This document shows, in pieces, positions 22,651 to 33,434 of a DNA stretch of 64,000 bases (position 1 is the first letter of the stretch; each line of letters begins with the position of its first letter). Made by a program: the position numbers and the translations under genes. This DNA comes from Eledone cirrhosa. Its lineage: Eukaryota; Mollusca; Cephalopoda; Octopoda; Eledonidae. The notes beneath the pieces were generated by a model. It was not told the DNA's origin, searched no databases, and worked only from the letters and a program-made list of their open reading frames with translations. The stretch spans positions 160,736,712 to 160,800,711 of the forward strand of contig OZ024743.1 of the NCBI GenBank assembly GCA_964016885.1. The letters run 5' to 3'.

Positions 22651-22845
22651 TTAGATAGCCATTGACTCTGTTTAGTTTCTCCGCCCTTTATCGGGTCTTG
22701 TATTTCATTCCGCAGGGTCTCCAAATATCACCCTCCTCACCATGCAAGCTTGGTGTGGTTATCGGCTTAGTCGCCGACGTTCCGACCATGAGACAGGATG
22801 TACTGGGTTACATGTTACCAGTAGCACTCGAGAGCGACGTAGATA
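22651..22845 (+). repeat. Dispersed repeat module, copy 3
   Basis: Third and more diverged copy of the 190-bp module, recognised by ATAGCCATTGACTCT, CACCCTCCTCACCA and GTTACCAGTAGCACT. With 22384-22570 it forms a third composite unit. Confidence 0.55.
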
Positions 22846-22859
22846 CATACATACTTAAT

Positions 22860-23214
22860 CCACACTTCATTGAGTCTGTCTTGTAGATGGGCATCCTGAA
22901 GAACTCTTTGTTACATTGGGTGGACAGAAGTTGGGCTCAAAAGCAACACAGGCCTTCCTTAGTGAGAAGGTGCCATTTTTTGTGAGGACCAAGATAGCCC
23001 AGTAATAGCCCAGATTTCAACCTTCTCGGTTACTTTTTATGGGTCGTACTTCAAACAAGAACCAATGCTTCACCAGACTCGAGTGTCAACAGTTTGAAGA
23101 CCTGCATCATGTGTGCGCCACGCAAAATAAAAAAAGCAAAGGTTGCGGTAGCTGCAAAAAAAATTCGTTCTCGTGTGGAGGCAGTAATTGCCCAAAAAGA
23201 CGGCCATATCGAAT
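22860..23214 (+). pseudogene. mariner/Tc1-like transposase C-terminal remnant
   Basis: From 23004 the plus strand reads SPDFNLLGYFLW, matching the SPDLNPLDYFLW block that follows the second catalytic aspartate in IS630/Tc1/mariner transposases. Downstream the frame reads IRSRVEAVIAQKDGHIE and then TGA at 23212-23214, the usual C-terminal end of these proteins. The part before 23000 contains stops, and no upstream DDE residues or terminal inverted repeats were found. It is a dead fragment. The start coordinate is approximate. Confidence 0.6.
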
Positions 23215-23324
23215 GATAAATGTTTTTGTTATAATAAATATCACATGAGAATTATATCGGTTTACTACCATTATTTTAGAATTTATAACCGGTTTTAGGC
23301 ATAATAAAAATTGTCTCAATTATA

Positions 23325-23325
<1 letters not shown>

Positions 23326-23380
<55 letters not shown>
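23326..23380. repeat. (TA)n microsatellite
   Basis: TA tract about 65 bp left of the inverted-end Penelope-like fragment. Confidence 0.93.
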
Positions 23381-23383
<3 letters not shown>

Positions 23384-23443
23384 CGTTTCTGAATTTGTTT
23401 AGCAAGATTCTTTATCTGAAACGCTTGTTGAAACCGATATTGT

Positions 23444-24284
23444 TATACTTTGGGAGGGTCATGTTGCCAATAAGAAACACACGCAGCTGCTTTCACTCCA
23501 ATTTATTATAAATTAAATTTATAAATTTCCGGTTAGTTGGTTGGTTCCACAACCGGACGGTTGTTCATATATTGTCAAAGTTCTTTCGTCACACATTCTG
23601 TGACCTCATCAATGACCGGGGATTCTTTTCTCTGTTTTGTGCCTCTCCTTTGTTCTGTCCTACGCCATCTTGTTTGTGTGTTGTGTGTGTGCTTAGTTTG
23701 CGCATGTGTTACATCCGGGTCTCTGTATGTTTTTATTTGTTTATTTATGTGTTTATTTACATGTTACTAGTTGGTTGTTTGTTCTATGTGTGTGTGTTTT
23801 CTAGAAACATAGTATATAGCATAAGATGTACTGAGGGACAATGTAAAGATAAGAATATAGTGTACATAGGTGAAACAGCTCGTAGTATAGGAGAACGATT
23901 AAATGAACACTGGCGAGAGTTTCAAGATAGAAAAGAATCATCAGTACTCCACCAACATGCTTAAATAGAACATAAGGGCAAATTAGAGAACATAGAAATA
24001 AAAATAAAATCTACACACGGAAAAGATGCAATGTTTAGACAAATCACAGAGGCAATAAACATAAATGAACTCCAACCAAATTAAATAGAAAACATGAATG
24101 GAACAGTAACATCACAACTTGTCACTGATGAGGTCACAGAATGTGTTACGAAAGAACTTTGACAATATATGAACAACCGCTCGGAAATTTATAAATTTCT
24201 TAAATTTATAAATTTGATTTATAATAAATTGGAGTGAAAGCAACTGTTGTTTCTTATTGGCAACATGACCCTCCCAAAGTATAA
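23444..24284 (+). mobile_element. Penelope-like fragment with inverted terminal repeats
   Basis: Terminal sequences 23444-23616 and 24121-24284 are reverse complements of each other. They run from TATACTTTGGGAGGGTCATG inward to the TGACCTCATCA block, apart from about 25 extra bases in the left arm around 23531-23555. Between the arms lies a GIY-YIG nuclease reading frame. Penelope-like elements are known to carry terminal repeats in either direct or inverted orientation and a C-terminal GIY-YIG domain, so I assign this as a strongly truncated member. It is not the same family as the element at 25065-30377. Confidence 0.72.
23804..24084 (+). pseudogene. GIY-YIG endonuclease domain, Penelope-like, truncated
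   Basis: The frame shows NIVYSIRCTEGQC, then IVYIGETARSIGERLNEH, which are the two conserved strands of a GIY-YIG nuclease (Y-x-I-x-C and Y-I-G) with the conserved arginine region. A TAA at 23962-23964 stops it. The same frame then continues to ITEAININELQPN and a second stop at about 24084, so the first stop is a nonsense change. The reverse transcriptase part is missing. An upstream ATG at 23572 lies in the inverted repeat and is not a natural start. Confidence 0.68.
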
Positions 24285-24369
24285 ATATATATATATCAAA
24301 TATATATCAAGGAAACTAGAAACGAACAAACAAGAAGATGTGTATTCACGCTTGGAAATATATACATAT

Positions 24370-24403
<34 letters not shown>

Positions 24404-24439
24404 GACTGTTTATATGTAAATATTTCTCTATATATATAT

Positions 24440-24960
24440 GGTATAAACGTTTGAATATGTATAATAAAGCCAAAACAATGCAGGTATGGACATAGAAAAA
24501 AGAATGCAATTGCAAAAGATATTGTTGACAATTCGTCTTTTACCTTAGATCTATCCCTAACATTTACGAATAGACTTATCTTTTCACACTCACACACACA
24601 CACACTCACATACTTACACCTTCATGCATTCTCCCACATACTTAAACAGGCATGTATATATTAAAAAAAAACCTAAACAAACCCCTTTTAAAGGGAGATT
24701 ACTCTTTATCCACCTAATTTTAACTCTTTGACATTAGAGATAGAACAGATACTCTATACTATTTCCTGTCAGCATGGCTTGGCTGGTTTGAGACCTTTAT
24801 TTCCCTCTGAAGAAGAGATATTATCTCGAAAATTAAGGACATTTAAATAAATTTAAGGTAAAAGCGAATTGTCAACAATATCTTTTTCAATTGCATTCTT
24901 TTTTTTATGTCCATACCTGCATTGTTTTGGTTTTATTATACATATTCAAACGTTTATACC
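24440..24960. repeat. Inverted repeat pair with hammerhead-like motif in spacer
   Basis: Arms 24440-24546 and 24855-24960 are close reverse complements (GGTATAAACGTTTGAATATG opposite its complement ending CGTTTATACC). The 308-bp spacer contains CTGAAGA-A-GAGA-TATTA-TCTC-GAAA at 24807-24831, just outside the right arm. That matches the hammerhead core order CUGANGA - stem II - GAAA with a 4-bp stem. Probably the paired ends of another Penelope-like copy that has lost its coding part. Confidence 0.62.
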
Positions 24961-24996
24961 TCATTACACAATGCTTCAAGTGAACAATAACCTCCT

Positions 24997-24997
<1 letters not shown>

Positions 24998-25040
<43 letters not shown>
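24998..25040. repeat. (TA)n microsatellite
   Basis: TA tract immediately left of the terminal repeat of the Penelope-like element PLE1. Confidence 0.93.
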
Positions 25041-25041
<1 letters not shown>

Positions 25042-25190
25042 CTTTCTTTTTATTTTCCACTATATATTTAAAAGAATAGAGGTGTAACACACGAGTTATG
25101 ATATATTGGTAAAAGGAAAAGAAAATGCTGACAAATTGTTCCCAGTGAAAAATAGTTTAATTAGGAATAAGTAAAAATTAGTAATAAGCA

Positions 25191-25370
25191 TTTGTTTCTA
25201 CCTTAGGCACAAGGTAAGCAATTATCCAATGCATTACTGGTACTTTATTTTATCGACCCCGTAAGGATGAAAGGCAAAGTCAACCTCGGGGGGATTTGAA
25301 CTCAGATCGTAAAGGGACGTAACTATGCTGGAAAGCATGGTATCCGACCCTCTACTGATACTGCTAATCC
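25191..25370 (-). mobile_element. tRNA-derived SINE inserted in PLE1 left terminal repeat
   Basis: On the minus strand it reads from ...GGATTAGCAG rightward-to-left through a pol III B-box-like GAGTTCAAATCC (complement of 25292-25303), then TTTGCCTTTCATCCTTACGG, GTACCAGTAATGC and the tail TTGTGCCTAAGG. This is the widespread cephalopod SINE type. The homologous positions in the other two terminal-repeat copies (30149-30156 and about 47580) are uninterrupted, which proves the SINE is an insertion and gives its empty site. Confidence 0.88.
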
Positions 25371-25809
25371 TAGTATTCAGTTTTGGTTTTAAGTTTTTAC
25401 CGGTTGCACCTTTCTAATGCTTTTCAAAAATAATTTTGAGATAGAGCGCCCGTGATGTTTGATCTAATCTGATTAGTTTTGAAATTCTAGCTGTCTTATG
25501 TGAAAAAAGTGGCTCCAGATGTATTAAAATAAGTTTTGCGCCAATTCGTGATGCGAAAATTCTTGTGGTCAAAACAATTTTGATTGGTCGGTAGAGGTCA
25601 TGTGAATGTTAAAAATTGATTTTGCGCCAAATGTAGGTTTGTCTCGGCTGATTGTGCAGTCACTGAAAAATAAGTCTTTTAAGACAAATATGTGTGTGTG
25701 TGTGTGTGTAGTAGTAAAGAGGTTCATTGTTGTGATAATAGTCAGTAGGTATGTGTGTGTGAATTGCAGTCATGTTGACAGGTCAACAGTTCAGGTGCCT
25801 ATTAAGACA

Positions 25810-25845
<36 letters not shown>

Positions 25846-26387
25846 TCTTTGTATGTTAGTGTACGCGTGTGTATGTGTGTGTGTATATATATATGTGTGT
25901 GTATGTATATATGTGTATGTGTGTGTGTGTGTGTGGGTGGACCAGTATTTTTGTGATACTGGTAAAAATGGTGTACATTATTCGATATTTTCAGTAAAAA
26001 CAATTCTCTCAAAAGAACGTCAAAAATCTTAATAATAAAAGGTGTGAAATGATATATAGTATTGTCATAACACCAAGGTGTGTGTGAGTGTCCGAGATTG
26101 TACGTACTGCAATGGGAATCCATTAGGCCCTGCCGTATTGGAATACTTGTGTACAAATATATATGTGCCCATCAGTCTGCAATGCATGCGTGCATATATG
26201 TATGTGTGTGTGTCAGCACGTTTATATCTATAGACATCAAAAGGTATGCAAATTTGTGTATATTTGTGCTGCACCATAGAACATGTGTGTTTACTTATGT
26301 GATTGTGTTTATATGTGGATAGAGATGTATGTAGGATGTATGCTGATGTAGGTATGTATGTTGACGTGTGTATGTTGTGGGTTCGTA

Positions 26388-26929
26388 TTAGGGAGAAGTG
26401 TTTAGACGGGGTCCGTATTTGTTAATGAAGTGAGATTCCTTGCTGATGCGCTGGGTGTGGGTGGCATTATCTTTAAATTTGTAGTAGCGAAAGATTCTGA
26501 AGTTGGGATGATTTTGGGCGACACAGGTATCAATGTGTTCACTCAGTCGTATTTTCCTGTATTCCCGTATTTTAATTTGGGATCTATGGACAGTCATGCT
26601 TGGCGGAGGCTGTTTTTGGTCTGGCCTATGTTTTGTTCTCGACAACCTGAGCAAGTTAATACATATATTAGATTTTCTGATGCGCATGTGAAATTGTGTT
26701 TTACTATAAAACGTTGTCCTTCTTTGAAATAGAATTCCGAACACTCTATTAGGTTGATGCATATGCCACAGTTGGGTCTATCGCATTTTTTTACTGTGGG
26801 TTTCGTTGTTGTGGTTGGCAGTACTTTGGCATGTGTTAGGATGTTTTTCATTGACTTAGATTGTCTTTTGCTCTTTATGATATCGTGTGTTCGTAGCATT
26901 TGGTTCATTCTATGGTCCTCTTTTAACAC
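26388..26929 (-). pseudogene. PLE1 C-terminus: zinc segment and GIY-YIG nuclease, frameshifted
   Basis: First frame (26929-26594, 111 codons) contains a cysteine cluster C49-x4-C54-x2-C57, then NLIYVLTCSGC and NIGQTKNSLR. These are the two strands of a GIY-YIG domain, but the tyrosine of YIG is replaced by Asn in this copy. After a frameshift near 26600 the rest continues as MTVHRSQIKIREYRK, an LSEHI histidine block and a C-terminal HFINKYGPRLN. The zinc-plus-GIY-YIG layout is typical of Neptune/Poseidon-like Penelope groups. The nuclease presumably nicked target DNA when active. Confidence 0.8.
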
Positions 26930-27491
26930 AGGGATGTTCTGGAGGATGATGTCAAAGGCCTCATTGTTGAGGGGGTTGTGTGTGGAGATGTATGGAAGAG
27001 CTTTTAGTTTCGGTTGATTTACTTTAGGGTGTCTAAGGTCCTGGGTACTGAGTTTTAGGGAACGTTGGATTCCATTGTCAATTAGTGATGCAGGGTAGTC
27101 CCTGCCTATGAGTGTGTCCTTTAGTTCTTGTAGCCGTAAGTAACAGGTGTTTTTATTGGAGACTATAGTACAGATTCTCTTGGCTAAGTTGTAGGGAATA
27201 TTAATTTTAACGTGTCTAGGGTGGCAAGAGTTGCTTGGAGTCTGTGGGCTTGTAGTATATGTCTGTTTCTATTTTTTTGTTATGAATCTTAATGAGGATT
27301 CGAGGAAGGGGAGTTGTTGATGGCTGTATTCCATCGTAAAGTTAATATTCGTGTTGAGCCCATTTATAAGGGTGTGAAATTCTTTAAGTTTCTCGATGTT
27401 TTCGTGCCAAAGGATGAAGCAGTCATCTAGATATCGCTTCCAGTTCCTTTCTATGTGTAAGTGGAGAGTGTTTCCAAATTTGTTTAGTACT

Positions 27492-28520
27492 TTAGTGTAG
27501 AGGGGGATTTTCCAGGTATCCCATGACTAGGTTGGCATAAGTGGGGGCTGTTTTCGTTCCCATAGCGGTCCCAGATTTCCGCCTGTAGGATTTGTTATTG
27601 AAAACGAAGTAATTGTTCTCCGAGATAAATTTCAGTCCCTCTATCACGAATTCTTTTTTGATGCGTTGTGGGAGTTCATTGTGGTAATTATCCAGCCAGA
27701 ATTGGATAGCTTTTATTCCTAGGTTGTGGGGGATGTTGGAGTATAGGTTGACTACATCGAACGTCACTAGTAGGGTTTGTTCAGAAAGGGGCATATTAGG
27801 GAGGTGATTGAGCATATCTAGGTCGCCCTTATATAGCTTTTGATGTGTTTGAAAAAAGGCTTGAGAAGGGTATCAATGAAGTTGCTAAGGCGGTGGGTCT
27901 CGCAAGCGGGTTCTGCTATTATAGGTCTTAATTTGAGATCATTGGGTGAGGGGACATTGATGACTATGTTTGTGGCTTCCTTGCATGTCTTACTTATTAA
28001 TTCGCTTTTATGTACTTTAGGGATACCGTAGAAAAGGCTGCATTTACTTGTGAAGTCTGTGATGAAGCTGAATTCCTTCTTTGTATTGGTTGATCAGAGT
28101 TTTTAGGTTTCTCATAATTTTCTGTGTTCAGCCTTTTCGTAGTATGTTTCGTTTTCCAAAGTGGAGAGCGCTAAGTTGATATAGAATTCTGTCTCCATTA
28201 GGACTACTGTACTCCCTTTATCATCCTCTTTAATTGTAATGGTTCTGTCGGTTTTTAATCTATTTAATTCTTCCCATTCTTTCTTGTTGAGGTTTGGCTT
28301 GTGTTTTTGTCTGTGCAAGTGTTGGTAAGGGAAGTTTGTGATGTGTTCACAGAATTCGTCCAGGATTTTATTTCTACCTTTTGATGGGGTGTAATTACTT
28401 CTATTTCTGGCTAATGATTCATCCTCATTGTACTGGTCGAATAGTTGTTCACTAAGTCGTAACTTTCTACAGAAGTCTGTGATGTCTTCCTTCATTTCAT
28501 AGTAGTTAGGACGTAGTGGG
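27492..28520 (-). pseudogene. PLE1 reverse transcriptase core, broken
   Basis: Two main frames. 28495-28112 carries the N-terminal RT part, with TITIKEDDKGSTVVLMETEF, the block preceding the fingers in Penelope RTs. 27815-27492 carries motif A LVTFDVVNLYSNIP (catalytic D20 of that frame) and motif [16 protein letters not shown] (82-96). A stop interrupts the region between them near 28110, although homologous residues continue. The frame is then lost near 27510 by an inserted base relative to the second copy (GGGGATTTTCC against GGTGATTTCC), just before the YLDD motif, which is therefore out of frame here. Confidence 0.82.
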
Positions 28521-28821
28521 GTCGGTGTGAATTTAAGACCTTTGGAGAGTAAGTTGATAAGGTTGAGTGTTGGTTCTGCACTAGTTAGATTGATAATTTT
28601 TATTACTCTTGGTTTCTCCTCCCTGTCTTGTGTTATTTTGCCTGTATCTGTGTGCTGTGTCTAAAAAATGGTTGGGGTAGAGGGGTTGTCTGCTGATGTT
28701 AAGTGGTCTACTGTGTTTGTTATATTCCTTGTTGTTGTAAGATGTGGTTCGGGTTCGTGGTTGTAGATTGAATTGGGTGTTCCTGTATTGCGAGTATGGA
28801 TGTGTGTTTCTATGTGCCATG

Positions 28822-28939
28822 TTGGATTGTGGTGTCATAGGTGGCCTACGTTGCTGGTTGTATCGTGTGGTGTGGGTTTGTTGGATTGTGGTGTCATAGG
28901 TGGCCTACGTTGCTGGTTGTATCGTGTGGTGTGGGTTTG
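28822..28939. repeat. 59-bp tandem duplication inside PLE1
   Basis: Two adjacent copies of a 59-bp block start at 28822 and 28881 (TTGGATTGTGGTGTCATAGG). As 59 is not a multiple of three it disrupts the linker reading frame of the Penelope-like element. Confidence 0.88.
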
Positions 28940-29395
28940 TTGTGTATTGTGGAAGCGAGAGTTGAGAAAATGGAAATTACCTTGCTGTCCCCTTGAAGCG
29001 AGGAAGTTGTTACATCTATCATGGTGGTGGTATCTTTTCCCTATGTTTGACGATGAGGCATCCGCGTAGTAGTTGAGTGATTTGGTATGGTGTCTCCTTG
29101 AAGGGGGAAAGTTGTAAATGTCATTCTGGGGGTGATGATTTCTAGGGTTTTTGGTCCTTCTTATGGAAGCGAGGTTGGGAAGTTCATCTTCGGTGTGCTG
29201 CTTCCTTCTTCTTTTGTTAGTGGCTGGGGGGTTTGCGAAGTTGTTGTGCGGTTCGGTTATGGGTTTTCCTATTTTTATGAACGGGTTATTGGAGGTCTAA
29301 TCCGTTTGAAAAGTCGATTCATAGTTTAGGAACCAAGCGGCACTATTTTCCCAGCGTTGAAGGGATTTCAGTTCTTCTCTGTTGCAGTCACCTTT

Positions 29396-30052
29396 CTATA
29401 ATTTAGAGATCTTCTCTACCTTGGGGCCTTCGATCTTATTGTTGATTTCCAGGAGGATCTCTTCATCGATGGTTTTGATTTTTTCCTCATTTGTCTGGGC
29501 CCTCAATTTAAGAAGTTCAATTTCTGTCTTCATTTTTTCCAATGCCATTCTTTCCTTAAGGTGTCTTTGAGGTTCGGGTTCATTTGGAATGGACTTTATT
29601 TGTATTTTACGGGGGAGAGTTAGAGGGGTTGAGTTAAACCATTTTTCATATATCTCCACTTTGTTGTGATTTTGTATCATCTTCCAGAATGAGAACTTTC
29701 TGTCTCTGATGGATTTGTTCCATTTTGGAATTGTTCGAATTTTTATTTTGTATGAATCAATCTCACATGGTTCTTCGTTGGTTTTTCCTGGGTTGGTAGT
29801 AGTGAACATAGTTTGGATAGTATCGCAAAGGTTTTGAAGTTTATCGCCGATTTCGGAGGGTTTGTATCCGGTGACGGTTTCCTCATTTGTGGAGTCAAGT
29901 TTGTCGACCAGCACAGATAGGTTGGTGTTAATTTTCTTGAGCTCCTGTAGAATCTCTTCATTTGTGTTGCTACGAGTTGTATCTGTTTTTGTTGGCATTT
30001 TCTGTATCTCGTGTGAGGATATGATATTTAAAAGAATAGAGGTGTAACACAC
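29396..30052 (-). CDS. PLE1 N-terminal coiled-coil ORF
   Basis: 218 codons; the more likely start is the internal ATG at 29998 (MPTKTDTTRS), because the upstream Met at 30052 lies in the terminal repeat. Charged heptad-like stretches EEILQELKKINTNLSVLVDK and LKERMALEKMKTEIELLKLR suggest coiled coils at both ends of the protein. I recognise no catalytic domain. Penelope-like elements often have such an N-terminal extension or separate first frame before the RT. A stop at 29396 separates it from the linker region, so it may be a true first ORF or a break. Confidence 0.6.
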   Translation of the reverse strand: MCYTSILLNIISSHEIQKMPTKTDTTRSNTNEEILQELKKINTNLSVLVDKLDSTNEETVTGYKPSEIGDKLQNLCDTIQTMFTTTNPGKTNEEPCEIDSYKIKIRTIPKWNKSIRDRKFSFWKMIQNHNKVEIYEKWFNSTPLTLPRKIQIKSIPNEPEPQRHLKERMALEKMKTEIELLKLRAQTNEEKIKTIDEEILLEINNKIEGPKVEKISKL

Positions 30053-30374
30053 GAGTTATGATATATTGGTAAAAGGAAAAGAAAATGGTGACAAATTGTT
30101 CCCAGTGAAAAGTAGTTTAATTAGGAATAAGTAAAAATTAGTAATAAGTATTGGTTAGTATTCAGTTTTGGTTTTAAGTTTTTACCGGTTGCGCATTTCT
30201 AATGCTTTTCAAAAATAATTTTGAGATAGAGCACCCGCTATGTTTTCTCTAATCTGATTAGTTTTGGAAATTCTACCTGTTTTATGTGAAAAAAGTGGCT
30301 CCAGATGTATTAAAATAAGTTTCGCGCCAAATCGTGTGTCGCAAAAATTCTTGTGGTCAAAACAATTTTGATTG

Positions 30375-30377
<3 letters not shown>
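30025..30377 (-). repeat. PLE1 right pseudo-LTR (uninterrupted copy)
   Basis: 353 bp, matching 25065-25190 plus 25371-25588. It carries the empty SINE site near 30149-30156 (AATAAGTATTGGTTAGTATTC). It contains GTTTTTACCGGTTGCGCATT and ends at a (TA)n tract. Confidence 0.85.

Positions 30378-30436
<59 letters not shown>
30377..30436. repeat. (TA)n tract followed by (TTTA)n
   Basis: Simple repeat bounding PLE1. From about 30470 to 31130 I see no gene or element, only AT-rich sequence. Confidence 0.93.
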
Positions 30437-30438
<2 letters not shown>

Positions 30439-31134
30439 TTATTTATTTATTTATACTATATATACATATATTTAGGGAGTGTGAAAAGGACTACTCTCAT
30501 TGCTTACAGCTCTTGGGCATATTGCAACTCTGATATATTGTATCAACATTATATAAACGCAATTCAACACTACAAGCTGTTTAGAACACGAAATATATGT
30601 GTATGAGACTACATATTTGATACAGTCTAATCATAGTTGTATGAATAATTAGTCATATAGGCAGATGGTACATCACATATTGTTGTAGACTCTAACAACT
30701 TTACTGCTCCTTGTAGTTGCTATCAGCCAATATTACCAAGTAGCAGAGACAGTCTTCTGGTATCTCTTTATATTTTCTAAATAGCTTATAATTTATTGAA
30801 TTTATTTCGCATATGTGAAGACTCTTAAGTTTAAATATGACGGCAAGCAGTAGTGTAATCCTCTTAACTGCCAAACGCGGGAGATTATATACATTTATAG
30901 AGTTGTTTTAATATCTGTTAAAATTGGATATATAAAACTAATGGTAAATCATATAAAACACTGTTAATTTTCTCTCTTCATTTCTTTTCCTTTCAATCGT
31001 TATATGGTGTCGTATGGAAAACTGGAATAAAACCATATTCCCTGGAGGCATTCGATTTCGTGATAGCTAATCTTCTCGTAGCTGGCAAATTTTTACAGGA
31101 CTTTATAATGCGCTTTATATATATGTATGTTTCA

Positions 31135-31137
<3 letters not shown>

Positions 31138-31208
<71 letters not shown>
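31138..31208. repeat. (TA)n microsatellite, then a short G run
   Basis: TA tract ending in eight or more G, then a short spacer and a (TAA)n tract at about 31239-31265 that directly precedes unit A of the second LINE series. Confidence 0.93.
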
Positions 31209-31210
<2 letters not shown>

Positions 31211-31233
31211 GGGGGGGTTATATGCATACATTC

Positions 31234-31265
<32 letters not shown>

Positions 31266-31268
<3 letters not shown>

Positions 31269-33305
31269 CTGCTTGATATCAGGAGAGGTACCAGAGTGGT
31301 TGACAAAAGGTACCACAGTTCTGATAATGAAAGACCGAATCAAGGGTAATGATGTTACCAACTATAGACCTATCACATGTCTGTCCGTAATGTGGAAACT
31401 GTGTCTGAGGAAATCTACCATCACCTCCACACAAACAACTTGTTACCAGACGAACAGAAAGGATGCCGAAAGAAGTCACGTGGTACAAAGGACCAGCTAC
31501 TTATTGATAAGATGGTAATGGGGAATTGCAGGAGGAGAGACACTGATCTTGCCATGGGATGGATAGACTACAGAAAGGCATTTGACATGGTGCCTCATTC
31601 TTGGAACACCAAAAGCCTGGAGATCTTCAAGGTGGCAGATAACATCAGACAGTTGTTGGGCAAGAGTATGAGGTCCTGGAAAACAGAGTTGACATCAACT
31701 GGAGAATCCTTGGGAAGCGTGAAGATCAAGAGAGGTATCTTCCAGGGAGATGGCCTGTCCCCTCTGTTGTTTGTCCTTGCCCTGATGCCCCTGACCAGTG
31801 TACTGCGAAAAGTGAGAGCAGGATACGGGTTGGGAAAGTAAGGGCTTACTATCAATCACCTCCTCTTCATGGACGATCTTAAGCTCTTCGGGAAGAGTGA
31901 GAAGGAGTTGGATGTGCTTGTTGACACTGTCCGTATTTTCAGCAGTGATATATGTATGCAGTTTGGTATTAGTAAGTGTGGAGTCATTGTGATGAGGAGG
32001 GGTAGGTTGAGCAGAAGTAACGGAATCCAGATACCAACAGGTGAGATGATAAAGGAAATTGACTCTGAGGAAGGATACAAGTATTTGGGCGTTCTGGCGG
32101 CTGATGGCATAAAGAACAAAAAAATGAAGGAATTGTTAAGAACTGAATACATTCGGAGAGTAAGGAGCGTATTGAAGTCACATCTGAACAGCAGAAATGC
32201 CATAAGCGCAGTAAATTCCCGAGCTGTGTCTATTATTAGGTACAGTGCGGGAATTCTGAGATGGAATGTTGCTGAACAAAAAGAAATGGATAGGAAGACT
32301 AGGAAGCTATTGACTATCTACAACATGTTCCACAAGAGGCGTGATGTCGATAGACTCTACCTAAGGAGATCTGAGGGTGGAAGAGGTCTTATCAGCATAG
32401 CGGACTGTGTTCAGATGGAGAAAAACAACCTACACAAATACGTGACTGATAGTAAGGAGCCAATGCTCAGAACTGTACTGAAGGAGGGGACAATAGGCCA
32501 GCGGATGTCCAAGGAGGAAATAACATCAAGGAGAAAGAGCAGCCTTCAGGAAAAATCCCTTCATAGTACCTTCTTTGAGAAAACTGAATTTAGATATCCA
32601 CAGACATGGAACTGGTTGAGAAGAGGAGACCTTAAAAAGGCTACAGAAGGAATGTTAATGGCTGCGCAGGAGCAGGCCCTCAAAACGAAATGGTTGAAAC
32701 ATCATATTTACAAGGAGGAGGCTAGCCCACTGTGCAGGATCTGTGGAGAGAGAGAGGAGACTGTGGCTCACATTGTATCCGAGTGTAAACACCTAGCCCA
32801 GACCCACTATAAGGGCTGGAGACATGATGTGATGGGCAGGGTGATCCACTGGCACCTGTGCAAAGTAAACAATTTACCACATTCTGAGAAATGGTATGAG
32901 CATAAGCCAGAGGCGGTGATGGAGAACGATCAAGTGAAGGTGCTGTGGGATTTTAGGATACAGACGGACAAGAAACTGGAACACAATAGACCTGACCTGG
33001 TGGTTGTGGACAAAGAAAAATGATCGTGTCTGATTGTGGATGTGGCCTGCCCATTCGACACGAGAGTGCAGGAGAAGGAGAGGGAGAAAATTAACCGATA
33101 CCAGGACTTAAAGTGGGAGGTAAAAAGGATTTGGAACTGCCATGAAGTCAAAGTGATCCCGATTGTCATAGGCGCACTGGGGACTATCTCCAAACGTTTC
33201 CAGGGATGGTTAAAGAAAATCGGCCCCTTCACGCTTTTGGGAACGCTTCAAAAGGCATGCTTGCTGGGAACAGCAAGAACCCTCCGATACGTCCTGAATA
33301 TCTGA
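31266..33305 (+). pseudogene. RLE LINE unit A (longest, RT motifs 0-C to nuclease), broken
   Basis: It starts with [20 protein letters not shown] and [14 protein letters not shown] (RT motifs 1-2). A deletion of about ten bases near 31400 changes the frame. The next frame has [18 protein letters not shown], motif [14 protein letters not shown] and motif [12 protein letters not shown] (with S to G). A TAA at 31839-31841 interrupts it before FMDD. The long frame 31869-33023 continues to the nuclease and is stopped by TGA at 33021-33023, with the nuclease end readable at 33036-33305. It is the only unit that still shows what lies upstream of motif A, and it is clearly inactive. Confidence 0.85.
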
Positions 33306-33378
33306 GGCTGCAGGTAGTGGCTTGATATTCATTCCAACGGACTTTCCAGTTAACCAACATCAATGACTGAGACTCAAG

Positions 33379-33422
<44 letters not shown>

Positions 33423-33434
33423 TTAATAATAATA

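Larger units (their letters stand above)
25065..30377 (-). mobile_element. Penelope-like element PLE1 with direct terminal repeats
   Basis: The same sequence, starting ATATTTAAAAGAATAGAGG and ending CAATTTTGATTGGT, occurs at 25065-25588 and at 30025-30377 in the same orientation. These are pseudo-LTRs of a Penelope-like element whose coding strand is minus. Read from right to left: pseudo-LTR, a coiled-coil N-terminal frame, an Asn/Gln/Thr-rich linker, RT, a zinc-binding segment, a GIY-YIG nuclease, a long 3' UTR with (TG)n tracts, and the second pseudo-LTR. The left repeat is interrupted by a SINE. Both ends lie near (TA)n. The coding part has several frameshifts, so this copy is dead. A second, shorter family member is at 47503-49991. 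Confidence 0.87.
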
